Assembly (NCBI GenBank): GCA_023014335.1
Contig: JAECYW010000001.1
Coordinates: 1,798,001-1,862,000, forward strand
Source of the DNA: Galerina marginata
Taxonomy: Eukaryota; Basidiomycota; Agaricomycetes; Agaricales; Galerinaceae
Direction of reading: 5' to 3'
Length of the DNA stretch: 64,000 bases
The notes beneath the pieces were generated by a model. It made no database searches. It was not told the origin of the DNA and saw only the letters and a program-made list of their open reading frames with translations. The position numbers and the translations under genes are program-made. Every line of letters begins with the position of its first letter. Within the stretch, counting starts at the first letter, position 1. Shown here piece after piece: positions 45,868 to 56,829 of this stretch.

Positions 45868-47409
45868 ATGGTTGAGAATCACATTTTTCGTTGCTCAAAA
45901 GGTGCTTTTGCGCCTAGTGTTAGGAAGTGTAAAGGGAGAATCACTCTTGCCAGACGACTCCCTCCAGAAATACTGGCGTCTATATTTGAAGAATGTGTTC
46001 TCGACGGATGGACACGGACGCCCCTGGTCGCCTCCCATACTTGCTCTAGTTGGAGGAAAGCAGCGTATATTCCAACAGTCTGGTCGCACATATACGTTAA
46101 CCTCGGTGCTCGCGACCCGTGCCAGCGTACCCGCCTATGGCTCGACAGGTCTGAAGACACACTTCTCACGATTGACCTTGAGGTCGGGCCTGACCAAACC
46201 CACTTGAAGAATATCATGGAGGTTTTATTAACGGAGGTCCAGCGATGGAAAGTTTTGACCATAAAGTCTACATTTTTCGATCCTGTCAAACGAATCCTAC
46301 AAACTTGTCACAAGCCTACGCCTCAACTGCGCACTATTGATGTATCGGTTGACCAAGAAATCATGTTGGCCGCAAACAATGCAGACGACGATGCGCACGA
46401 ACTAGTGAGTTTGCGCACTTCCTTTGTGGATGCACCGCTGTTCCGGTCTCTTCGCATCTCCCGAAACATCCTTCCAGGTCGTCAGACCTTACCCTCCTCC
46501 ATCACCAACTTATACCTGCGACTGCCCTGCCACCACCCATCCACCACCCAATCACTCTCTTCCATTCTCCGTTTACTTGAGGAACTTCCCAATATTGAGA
46601 CCCTCTCTATGGAAGTGCCCAACGGACACCATCAACATTTTCAGTTGGACGTTGAAGGAGGAGAGTCGGTTGAGTTAGCAAGTCTCAAGTCTTTAACTTT
46701 GATGGGGTCGAACAATATGTTCGGCTTCCTGCCTCATGTTAGAGTATCGTCTCTGACGCATCTCGTCCTTCGCTCATCGCTGGATTATTTTCAAGCGGAA
46801 GAAATCGGCTCATGGGTCCTTCGTTTCCTTCAGGAGTCAACTCCTCCAATTTCCTTGCTTGAATTTCGAGATCTGGCACTCGACTCTCGTGTATATCACG
46901 GGCTCTTTGCCATGTTACCATTATTAGAAGAACTGCGCCTTCACGATAGTGATATTCTCGACATCATGTTAGAGCAGTTGAATGGACCCCAAGGTTTGTG
47001 CCCTTTGCTCAAGCGATTGGATCTCAGATGGTGTGGCAGGTTGTCAGGACGTGCCGTAGTAGAATTGGTTCGAAGTCGCTTGCGGACAGACACGGATAAT
47101 GCAGATATCTCATCGGCATCTCTACCTCTGGCAGAAATCACCCTCATAAACTGTTCCTTCGTAAACGAGGAAAATATCGTGGATCTCGCTGAAATCACTG
47201 TTTGTCGTTTAATTCATCGCGGACAAGATGATTTCTGCAGTACGTATTTGATAAACCTCCCAAAACGGACCCAATGTTCATGACAATACCTTTTCATAGA
47301 AGCCTATGGATGCTGCGACAATGAACGATATCGAAGGCGGCTAAAGCAACGAAGCATGTTCCACCCTTCAATCCGACGCAGCCATGCAAAGTTTCGACTC
47401 GTCTTTTGA
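45868..47409 (+). CDS. F-box protein with leucine-rich C-terminus (493 aa)
   Basis: Exon 1 (45868-47239) starts at ATG. A 60-nt intron (47240-47299, donor GTACGT) leads to exon 2 (47300-47409), ending SHAKFRLVF-stop. The F-box-like motif is at residues 26-75: ARRLPPEILASIFEECVLDG, then HTCSSWRKAAYIPTVWSHIY. The rest is irregular leucine-rich repeats (SLKSLTLMGSN, LTHLVLRSSLDYF, LLKRLDLRWCGRLSGRAVVE). By family knowledge such proteins bind Skp1 through the F-box and present substrates to an SCF ubiquitin ligase. The substrate is unknown; these genes are massively expanded in agaricomycetes. The gene looks intact. The foldback element starts 394 bp downstream. Confidence 0.9.
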
Positions 47410-47803
47410 TTTAGGCAAAGGGAGCTTACAGATGTAAATATATCGGGTAAATATGATATCGTCGATTGAATGTCGAAATAGAATCCATAGAATAAATAAT
47501 CTACTACTCGTATGTTGTATGCTAAACATCCAAGTCGATTAGAGTCGATTTGTCCAGAGGGAAACTTGAAATGTTGGTCACAAACTATGGCAAACGGTGG
47601 TGGGAGTACATCATCCGCCTCAAACAAGGACTCTCCTTCTCCCACATGATATTGAAAGTGATTGCACTGAGGACCATCACCCATATAAGAATAAGAGTTT
47701 GACGTGGTTGAAGGAAGAAATTGTGTGAGGTGTTTTTCTTTTGTAGCAAGACACGTGGGTCTTACCAAATGCAGACAACATCATCTCGACGCCAACTTCT
47801 TAC

Positions 47804-50255
47804 CACCTCGTCATCACGTACCTTATGACCAAATAGACTGTCAAACACCCCCGTTTTGCCGTGACCAACTGTTCTGATTCTTCTTATTCCCAGCCACTGC
47901 CAATAATTGTCGACTAATTCCTCGCTTATATGCCTAAGTCCCACATCAAGGTATGTTCCCTTTTCGTCACTGTCCTTCCCATGCCGTGTCCGCACTTCCC
48001 TCGGCATCACTTACCGTGCCTAATCCGGAAGGCGCATCCCGCGCATCAACCGCCGCCTGTGCTCGTCGTCGGTGGACGACTAGCACGATATTTTGACCAT
48101 TCCTGCACCGTTTCCCTCCATTTTTTTTGTGTATCATAGTCTATAGAACCTGTATACATGTAATATAACATTATATACTTAAAAATGCGACCAGGAGTGC
48201 TGTAAAGTACCATTCTGAGTATGTAGATAGAGGGCTACCACCCCCAGCACCACCTATACACCTCTGAGGGCCATGATAAATGGTCTATATAATATTTAAA
48301 TGGTCTATAGATATAGGGAGAGCATATGAGTGATCAGTGCTATGGCCTAAGGGGTCTATATGGGTGATGTAATGGGCTATCTACCTTTGAGGTGTTAGGA
48401 ATAATATGGGGTTGATTCAGGGTGGTTGTAAGGCCATAGGTGTGTTATAAGAAGGTCAATATATGGTATGAAGCAGCCAGAACAATGAGGAGGAGCACCT
48501 GGAGGGTGTTGATGCTTAACTTTCCCCCTATGAATACCCTATCCTCACATCGTTCCAAGGCCTTATAAAATAAATGGAGGCAGCCAATTACCTTTAGTAC
48601 ATTTTGGTAACATATTGTAGTAGTTTAAATAAATTATAGAGACCTTGGGACGCAGATCTGAGGGTGGGGAGCAGGATAACCTACCATACCATGGAAATGC
48701 GACCCCCAAGTCACAATAAAATTATTTCTCCACATGTAAAGACGTTTAAACATACTAGGTAGTATCCTTAACGTTATTTGGTAGTGGAGAACTGCCTGAA
48801 TATGAGTAGGGAAGATGATAGTGGGGAGGTAGGTAGGTGTGTCTCAAAAATGCGAATATCATTAATTGTGACACATGTATTGTAGCTAAAATTATTATGA
48901 GTAGACAGATAGAAGGTAGCGAGTGAGAAGTACGGATTACAAAAAGAATGGAGTGGATAGAGGAGGTGTAAAAATTGTAATGAGCAAAATGGTCTGAAAG
49001 CGACGCACAGGAAAGGTCATCGATGTGACGTGGGTAACGATATGCCTTTTTGATGGTCCCAAAATCATCATTGATATTTTCCTCCACAACGAAGCAAGCT
49101 ATTGCTTCAATTCCTTTTGCAGTCTTTACAATATGTATCCATCATTCACTTTGTCAATTCAGAATAATTTTAATAAGAGTATATGAGTCACAGTTGGCGA
49201 TATCCGCATTTTTGAGACACACCTACCTACCTCCCCAGTATCATCTCCCCTACTCATATTCAGGCAATTCTCCACTATCAGATAACGTTAAGAATACTAC
49301 TTAGTATGTATAAACGTCTTTACATGTAGAGAACTAATTTTATTATGACTTGGGGGTCGCATTTCCATGGTATGGTAGGTTATCCTCCTCCCCACCCTCA
49401 AATCTGCGTCCCAAGGCTTCTATAGTCCATTTAAACTACTAAAACATGTTACCCAAATGTACTAAAGGTAATTGGCTGCCTTTATCTATTTTATAAGGGC
49501 TTGGAACGAGATGAGGATAGGATATTTATGAGGGGGAAGTTAGGCATCAGCATCCCTCAGGTGCTCCTCCTCATTGTTCTGGCTGCTTCATACCATATAT
49601 TGACCTTCTTATAACACACCTATGGCCTTACAACCACCCTGAATCAACCCCATATTATTCCTAACACCTCAAAGGTAGATAGCCCATTACATCACCCATA
49701 TAGACCCCTTAGGCCATAGCACTGATCACTCATATGCTCTCCCTATATCTATAGACCATTTAAATATTATATAGACCATTTATCATGGCCCTCAGAGGTG
49801 TATAGGTGGTGCTGGGGGTGGTAGCCCTCTATCTACATACTCAGAATGGTACTTTACAGCACTCCTGGTCGCATTTTTAAGTATATAATGTTATATTACA
49901 TGTATACAGGTTCTATAGACTATGATACACAAAAAAAATGGAGGGAAACGGTGCAGGAATGGTCAAAATATCGTGCTAGTCGTCCACCGACGACGAGCAC
50001 AGGCGGCGGTTGATGCGCGGGATGCGCCTTCCGGATTAGGCACGGTAAGTGATGCCGAGGGAAGTGCGGACACGGCATGGGAAGGACAGTGACGAAAAGG
50101 GAACATACCTTGATGTGGGACTTAGGCATATAAGCGAGGAATTAGTCGACAATTATTGGCAGTGGCTGGGAATAAGAAGAATCAGAACAGTTGGTCACGG
50201 CAAAACGGGGGTGTTTGACAGTCTATTTGGTCATAAGGTACGTGATGACGAGGTG
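47804..50255. mobile_element. Palindromic foldback element, 2,452 bp, 8-bp target duplication
   Basis: The whole segment is an inverted repeat centred at about 49029.5: paired coordinates sum to 98059 with no net indel from the ends to at least 48858/49201. The outer part appears identical in both arms; the inner 170 bp of each arm has drifted. The ends are CACCTCGTCATCACGTACC and its complement, and both sides carry CTTCTTAC (47796-47803, 50256-50263). Length of target duplication suggests hAT or a similar class, but no transposase is encoded. Mirror ORFs near the ends (DVGLRHISEELVDNYWQW) are probably chance. It sits 92 bp upstream of the syntaxin start codon. Confidence 0.9.
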
Positions 50256-50354
50256 CTTCTTACCTTTTATTTAATCCACGTCCTTGACCTCCCTCCTTAC
50301 CTTCTCAACGCTGAGACCATTATTCCTCGCTAACAGTACATATATTTGCCCAAT

Positions 50355-51624
50355 ATGCCTTTCAGAGAAATCACAATTGAATTCCGAAAAGCAGTACAAG
50401 AACGGGACACTGCCCTTCCAGACGCGAAACGGAGGAAGGTGAACCAGCCTAGGACCCCAGTCGACAAAGTCTCCATTGACAAATCTTACGTTGCTGAGGC
50501 ATACAACATTGTAGGATTCTAATCTCCCGAACTGTGAAGTTAAACTGAACTTAGTACCCAGTTGAATCACATCAACACCCTGACAAGGATGCTTGCCAGT
50601 GTCCGCGCGGCTTACTTGAATACAGACTCGCGCCCTTCTCCTCTTTCACGCCAAGGATTTCGGAATATAGACTTGACCGAAGGCTCATCCTCGTGGGCTA
50701 ATATTCGACATTTATCAAACGAGGAGAGGGACCAAATAGACCTACAGGCCCGCGTGATACTCACGCGGTGTTCAGACCGGGTCAAGGAAATGGAGTCTTT
50801 AGAAAAGCGTACTTATTATTTATCTATTAATAAAACCATATTAACAACGACTCCGATACAGGACGCGCTGCACTTGTGGCCAGCAAGACGAATCCATTAA
50901 CTCGGCTTCTTCCAGCAAGACTACGGCAAGACGAATCAACTTTATCTTCCGATGTCATTGCTGCACACCACTCCAGCATAACGTGGTACTTGAGCAGAAG
51001 ATTGACGGAAACAAGCCAGACGCAGAAGGAGATGCAAGAAGAGCGCGTCAAGCGGCAGTTGGAGAGGACGAGAACACTAGGCTCCGGTGCAGCTCAAGAA
51101 GCCCTGACAATCGGCACACGAAACCATGCGACTGCTGTTCAAGCTCCAGGTAGCAAATCGCCAGGTAGCTGGCTGGAAAGCACAATTGCGGCCACCATTG
51201 GTGCTAGTGCTCCACAAGGAATCTTCACGGAAGGTTGCGGCCTACACACCGTCGGATTCAACCTATACCTCAGAGGACGATGACGACGACGAAATCGAGT
51301 TGTCAGCATCACAGATTTTACAATTCGAAGCCGAAAATGCCAACATCCTAAAAGGTGTACAGGATACCCTAGAATCCGTCCAGCAAGCGGAGTCACGACT
51401 CATGGACATCAGCGCCCTCCAAATGGAACTTGTTACACACTTGACACGACAAACCGAGATCACTGACCAACTTTTTGAAGATGCGCTTGCCACGACGTCC
51501 ACAGTAGAGAAAGGAAATGAGCAAGCTGAAAGAAGCAAAGCGACGCGCAAAGGACGGCCGACTATTCATTTTGGTCTTCCTAATTGGTGCCAGCTTGAGT
51601 TTGCTTTTCTTGCATTATTATTGA
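50355..51624 (+). CDS. ufe1: Syntaxin 18/Ufe1-like ER SNARE (frame interrupted near the membrane anchor)
   Basis: Exons 50355-50510, 50562-50808, 50862-51149 and 51208 onward are joined by introns of 51, 53 and 58 nt. The N-terminal syntaxin-18 domain includes ITIEFRKAVQERD, LTRMLASVRAAYL and LSNEERDQIDLQARVILTRC. VIAAHHSSITWYLSRRLTE precedes the linker. The Qa-SNARE helix is at ELSASQILQFEAENANIL through LTRQTEITDQLFEDAL. The family acts in retrograde Golgi-to-ER fusion. The C-terminal anchor LFILVFLIGASLSLLFLHYY is present but one frame away: an extra G at about 51525, in GAGCAAGCTGAAA, shifts the frame, and without correction translation ends at 51629 with no normal anchor. This is probably a sequence error, because the rest is well preserved. 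The gene is tail-to-tail with the Tvp38-like gene. Confidence 0.88.
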
Positions 51625-51820
51625 AATGATAGTGTGTTTTCTCTATATTACACACACCCTGCAGGCCCTTCCCTCAATAAATATAAGAATGTTCAAGGGC
51701 ACTACTAGTTATATCTATACATAGACCAGCACTTTGTATACCCACCATTATCCAATATTATCTATAATATCGTAAAATAACCCAAAACTAGGATTGTTGG
51801 AACGTTTTCACTCTTGTCAC

Positions 51821-53074
51821 TTACTGACGGGTTGGTGACAGCAGTGGTGCTTCTTCATCATAGTGTTCAATGGCCTCAGCAGCTAATTCGTCAACCTCGG
51901 GAGTAAAGCCTTCTAGATGTCTTATATGGCTCTGGACGAGGTTATAAACAGTCCTGTCATGCTTTTAATAAATATCACGCTTAACACACAAGGAGCAAAG
52001 ATGAAAACACACCAGCTTGTGAAAATGGCAATAATGATGCCGCCACCAACCAAGAGGCCATTGAGAACTTTAGTGCCTATAATTAAATAGATTTAGAGTC
52101 AGGTGGGATGGAAGGTCGAGATTCGAGAAAGCACCTACGGGTGTCCATGTGACCACGCTGGTCACCGTCAGATAATGCAGCTATCTTTGATCCTATGAAA
52201 GTATGAAGGAGGACCTTCGGCAGAACGAACAACGTTGCAACGACAAATTGCCATAATTTCACAGATCGAATTGACTGTGTAAAGTGCTCAGCGCACTTTC
52301 TGTGCCTTTGATACAAATAACTCACAGCAAAAAGCGAATTCGAGTATACCCACGGAGGGAAAGGTGATATTCGAATTAGAATGATAAGAGGCAGTCCTTT
52401 GACTGTCTTGGGCATGTAAGTATGTCAACGGTCCATAAGTAGGAGTGATAATTTACCACCACGGATTCTAACGCTTGCCATTTTTCATTTTGACTTGACC
52501 ATGTGTGCAACCTGTCGCTAAAGAGAAAGCGAAGCACAAGAAATGACAATGCAGAACCAACCACGGATGCGGTCGCGCCAATGTAAAATCCTTTCATCCC
52601 GTAGGCGAAACCGCACAAAGTAACAAGCGTTGTATGCCCAATGAGAGGTGGAAATGAAACGCATACTATGAGAGAAAACGGTTTCAATTCAATTTATACA
52701 CTTCCTGGTGAACTCCATACCTAGTGCACCGGCAAGAGCAAGCCAACCGAAACGTTTAGATGCAAGGATGCGGGCCTTGTCATAGAAATACTGTGCAATT
52801 CGTGCCGGAGTGACCACAATAATAAACAACCCTATAGCTCAGATAAGAAAACAGGTGAGGGTTCTTCTTAAAACGCTGCGCACCCATGCACAGATAAAAG
52901 AGAACCAGAAGCCAGATAAAAAGCTATGAATCACGGAGTATGTTCAGCGCTACCATATGACAAAATGGGATTGGAACAGACCTTTCCAAATACGTGAAGC
53001 TTTCGATAACGATTAAGACCATATTTCGCATATGCCTTAAGGACGGCCACAGGCCTAGACAGCTGCGCGAACAT
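51821..53074 (-). CDS. Tvp38/TMEM64-type membrane protein (SNARE-associated Golgi family)
   Basis: Exons join in frame on the minus strand. The N-terminus from MFAQLSRPVAVLKAYAKYGL (start 53074) could instead begin upstream with MSD and an extra intron. Transmembrane segments follow: LFIWLLVLFYLCMG, LFIIVVTPARIAQYF, FGWLALAGAL, then the family core FPPLIGHTTLVTLCGFAYGM, GATASVVGSALSFLVLRFLF, KGLPLIILIRISPFPPWVYS and LWQFVVATLFVLPKVLLHTF, IGSKIAAL, a last segment GLLVGGGIIIAIF and a hydrophilic tail ending LLSPTRQ-stop. Introns are about 50-78 nt, all GT-AG, and I see no frame break. VTT/SNARE-assoc proteins are membrane-remodelling, scramblase-like factors of the Golgi and ER. Confidence 0.88.
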
Positions 53075-53242
53075 GTTGTAGAAGGGAGGGGAGCCGAGCA
53101 GTGAGTGAGAATAAGGCACATCATAAGAGTTCCATTACATCACTCATAATGGCGACTTGCCGAAGATCACGTGTATTCTTCACGGTCCGCTGTTGCGGCC
53201 CAGCCAATGAGCCAAAGTTATCCTGGTCCACTGCCAGACTCC

Positions 53243-54703
53243 ATGGAAAAGTTTAGCGCCTACAGAGTACGCAAAGTCCAGTTTCTTTGAACCCAAGCTC
53301 TGGCTGAAATTAGTTTCCAGGATCCAGGAACTGGGATACAAGTTCGCTTATGCCCTGTGACTCCGTATTTAATCTGACAACCTTCACCACAGCCGTTCTT
53401 GACACCTATACCACCTCTGGGCTCTGATCTTCTTGCCAAAGTGACTTTACCACTCCGATACACGCTAGGCATCGTTAGAACAACCTTAATCTTGTTTTTA
53501 GCACTTGTATATGTTACCTTGATTGAAGGTCTTTGTCTAATCCTCGTAAGTCTCTCGTCCTTACACGACACTGGCTCTCGTTAACCGTTTTCCCAAGCTG
53601 CCCATTCCCTCAGCTATACCGCATTGTAGTGCATATCTTCACATATATCATTGGACGCACAATACTTCTTATACTAGGTATATTCTGGATCCATGTTGAA
53701 CAATTCAATAGGAAACGCGGGTTCGTAGAAGAGTTCTCCGTCAAGCACGTGCCCAGTTTTGATCTTGGTTACAGGAGAGGTCCCAAATTGCAGGAGACAT
53801 GGAATCCCAAAGCAGGCGATATCATCGTCTCGAATTGGGCGTCGTGGATCGATATTGTTTGGCTTGCAATTCGGTATGATGTTTCTTACCTATTCGTCAG
53901 GCTACTCCTCAACAACTTCAAAAGGTTCAACCCTATATTTGTCCTTCCAGGTTCCGGAATTCCTTCCTGAAACACCAGCTACTCCCCGAGCATCTACTAC
54001 AGTAATGAATACCCCCGGCCGTCGTACCGGTACGGGCTTCCGCGAACATACAAGACCCTTCCAGAGCAACCGTTCCTCGAATTCCTATTGGTGGATTCCG
54101 ACAAGTTTCTCTGGTTTCTCTGATCAATTACACTGGACACGTGCCTCCCTACGGTTCTGCAAGACCCGGTTCGAAATCACTCACCCTTGAGAACTAAGAA
54201 GAAGGAGCTCCAGACCAATCATCATGTTTCCAGAATGTACAACAAGTAACGGCCGTGGATTACTCCGGTTTTGCGATGTATTCCTCCAGAATGTACCAGT
54301 TAAGGATTACCAAGTCTTCATCATGTCAATTCGGTGGGCCTCTCGAATCAAGACTTACTTTATAGAATGCTGAATCCGTTATAGATACGACCCCCCAACT
54401 GACCTTGCTCCCACACTGACTCATACAATACCGTCCACTTTCCTAAATCCCCTTCCACATGTTTTCTCCCTTACCACTTCATTATCCCTGGCTCAGCTGT
54501 CCATCCGTCGTCTTGCCCCGTCAGAATCCCCAGGCTCTCGGTTATTTATCACAAGCGAAGTTCTCTCTGACTATGCAGGAGAGGACCCACTGTCAGAGAC
54601 ATGTGCATCTCTTGTTGCACAGATGGGAAAACTAAAAAGGACAGGCTTAGGCTGGGAGGATAAAAGCAACTTTTTGCAGTTCTACCGAGGGAAAAAGAAG
54701 TGA
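53243..54703 (+). CDS. Loa1/Vps66-like lysophospholipid acyltransferase (three one-base frame breaks)
   Basis: Two tiny exons, 53243-53266 (MEKFSAYR) and 53321-53341 (DPGTGIQ), lead to 53393-53545 (FLTPIPPLGSDLLAKVTLPL and a membrane segment). Then come 53614-53873 and 53925 onward. The acyltransferase motifs are GDIIVSNWASWIDIVWLA, where the usual His of the NHx4D box is replaced, and FPECTTSNGRGLL. The C-terminal part RYDPPTDLAPTLTHTIPS, SETCASLVAQMGKLKRTGLG and LQFYRGKKK-stop fits the family. Three single-base indels break the frame: an extra G near 53950, an extra T near 54038 and a missing G near 54186. All else, including splice sites, is preserved, so assembly error is likelier than decay. 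Family role: acylation of lysophosphatidic acid at ER and lipid droplets. Confidence 0.85.
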
Positions 54704-55045
54704 AGGTGTAATTAAATTTCGTTGTGGCTTAAGTGTCTGCGTTGGAAATTACTGGATGGAAATATAATGCCTAAGCCCTATATGTGTCCTATTGCTATAT
54801 TGGCTGTTCTTTGTCATTATGGCTTCAATGTTTGAATTTTGAACAGGGCTCAAAATGTGATGCATCGAAAATAATGTAAATCTGGAAGGAAAGCCGAAAT
54901 CGAGAGCAGAAAAAAAAAGAGAACAACTGGAAAGCCATTCCATCTAGTGGATCAACAGGCAGGGAGCATGCCTCTGATTAACAACAGCAGGGATTGATAC
55001 GAGGCCAAGTCCAAAAGGACCCATCCACAGCCATTCCCAGCCGTA
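54704..55045. other. Convergent intergenic spacer
   Basis: Separates the acyltransferase (plus) from the RRM gene (minus). It includes a run of A near 54910. No gene. Confidence 0.5.
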
Positions 55046-56530
55046 TCACTGATATGCATCCAGTGGGCGCTGGGATTGATATCGAGACATGTTGCTCCAG
55101 TCATACCCCGGGTTTTCGTCGTAAAACCTTTCGTAAGGATATTGACGATCATGGTAGTCGTATCCTCGACAGTGATCCTGATAGCCTGCCGTCCATGAAG
55201 TAGATACCCTTTGGACGGTTTCGACTGTTTCACTGTCGACAAATGCTCGGTGGACATATTCGTCCTTATCCCAGTTCTGATCCCTGGCGTTTGTCGGATG
55301 GGTAGAAGACGGGAATGCCGCATCTAAATAATCACAAGCTTGGTCGAGGAGCGAAGGCCGATGCGAAGAGGAACCTCTTTCGAAAACGAGATGTCCCGGT
55401 GTGACGGGAAGGGCGATTGTCATTTCTAGTGAGATCAGAGGTGGAATGCCTTGTCGGTGACCTTGAGCGGGACCGATTAAGATATCCCCGAACAGACTGC
55501 AAAAAACCGTTTGAATGACCTGATTACGACGGTATTGGGATGTCAAATCTTACCCGATGGTCGACGACATGCACCCGCCTTCCGCCGAGACGCTGGCCAT
55601 CCAAGACTGCGACTGCATGTCGTGCATCCCCGCACGTAAAATATTCGATAAAACTGCCACCGATTCCTGATCAGTATCATGGCCAATCGGGTGCCAATCA
55701 GATTCCCACAAACCCTCGTCCAGTTTGCGTCTTGTCAAGATCACAATATGCCACTGGCCTGCCGGACAGTCGACCAAAGTCCTTGAGCTCCTGAGTATGA
55801 CCAGGATTTAGCAAGGGTCTATTGAAAAATTCGGGCAGGACCATACAAACCTGCCAACAGATATTTCGTGGAATATCCATCACAACGACAGGAAACCGAC
55901 ATCTTGATGATCTCTGAGTGTAAGTTCGACTAAAAGAAGAATAAGAACATGTCTTCCTTTCAAGAGACTGACATACGACTTGGAGGAACTATCCTGCGCT
56001 TGATACAAGGGACATGTCTTTCCGAAGTGGGTGGGCAAATTCGATGATGACATCTTCACGAGAACGAGAAAACAGCGTAAACACCGCAGTACGGTGATGT
56101 TCAAAAGAATTGCCGACCTCTTCCCAGCAGTGGCTGGCCCCTAAAGGTTTGGAGAACGGCCTCAGAATCCTAATTCCCAGATCAGCTGACCTTCAAGACC
56201 AGTAGTCGTATATATGCGACCCACCTTTTCGGATTCAAACTGGACGAAAGCATAGTCTCAAGGGAGGGAGGTCATGCATATTGCACGGCTTGAAAGGGCA
56301 TAACTCACTGGGAAGTAGCTTTACTTCGCATATCATACCATAGCAAGACAAGTACTAGAGCCGCTTGTTATGTTTAGAGTCGAGCAAAAGTTGGTCGAAT
56401 CACCTTCAGCAAATCTTCTTCTAATACGCCATTTGTGAGACCTAGAACCGATAATTGTCAACGAATCATTATATAAGTGCAAACCCCCATGCCTGACCTC
56501 TTATGTATAGGCGTTTCGAGGGCTGCCTAG
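55046..56530 (-). CDS. RNA-binding protein with two RRM-like regions and an RS-rich tail (frame interrupted)
   Basis: On the minus strand, weak RRM1 traces (LTNGVLEEDLLKV near 56420; REDVIIEFAHPL near 56050) are followed by a clear second RRM. It reads RFPVVVMDIPRNICWQ, a 63-nt intron, ELKDFGRLSGRPVAYCDLDK, an intron, then GGSFIEYFTCGDARHAVAVL and GQRLGGRRVHVVDHR. The next exon gives NRSRSRSPTRHSTSD, an SR-type stretch, and another frame continues to DPLDAYQ-like residues ending at 55046. By family knowledge this resembles SR/Npl3-type splicing and mRNA-export factors. I could not join all exons in one frame, so either indels or missed introns remain, and the start is not fixed. Confidence 0.6.
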
Positions 56531-56829
56531 AGGGAAAATGCGGCATACTTGTACGAGTGAGGTTGTCGTCGTGGAATAAGCCTGAAGGTAATTAGGCGGA
56601 TCCTGAGCTCGGCCCAATTCGGTCTCCGACAAGTCTTCGAAAGTTCTCTCAACGCTAAGGAACTGTCAATTAACCAGGTCCAAGAATGTCCGACGCCGCG
56701 ACGCGCAAAAGCAGATCCAATCCTAAGCCCAGGTACAGCTCATGAAATTCCATTTGTAAATCGTTGAGAATACATCAAGCTGCCAACACTGGCATGAGCA
56801 TCCTAGGTTATCCCAACGTTGAGCCGAAT

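Noticed and set aside
47304..47768. 154-codon minus-strand ORF at the end of the F-box gene
   Set aside because: It lies antisense to the second exon and 3' flank of the F-box gene and has no recognisable motif.
47930..50129. Two identical mirror ORFs inside the foldback element arms
   Set aside because: They exist twice only because the arms are identical, and each frame runs out of the element or into low-complexity sequence; no domain.
51150..51207. Frameshift in the syntaxin linker
   Set aside because: A 58-nt GT-AG intron fully explains the frame change, so no mutation need be assumed here.
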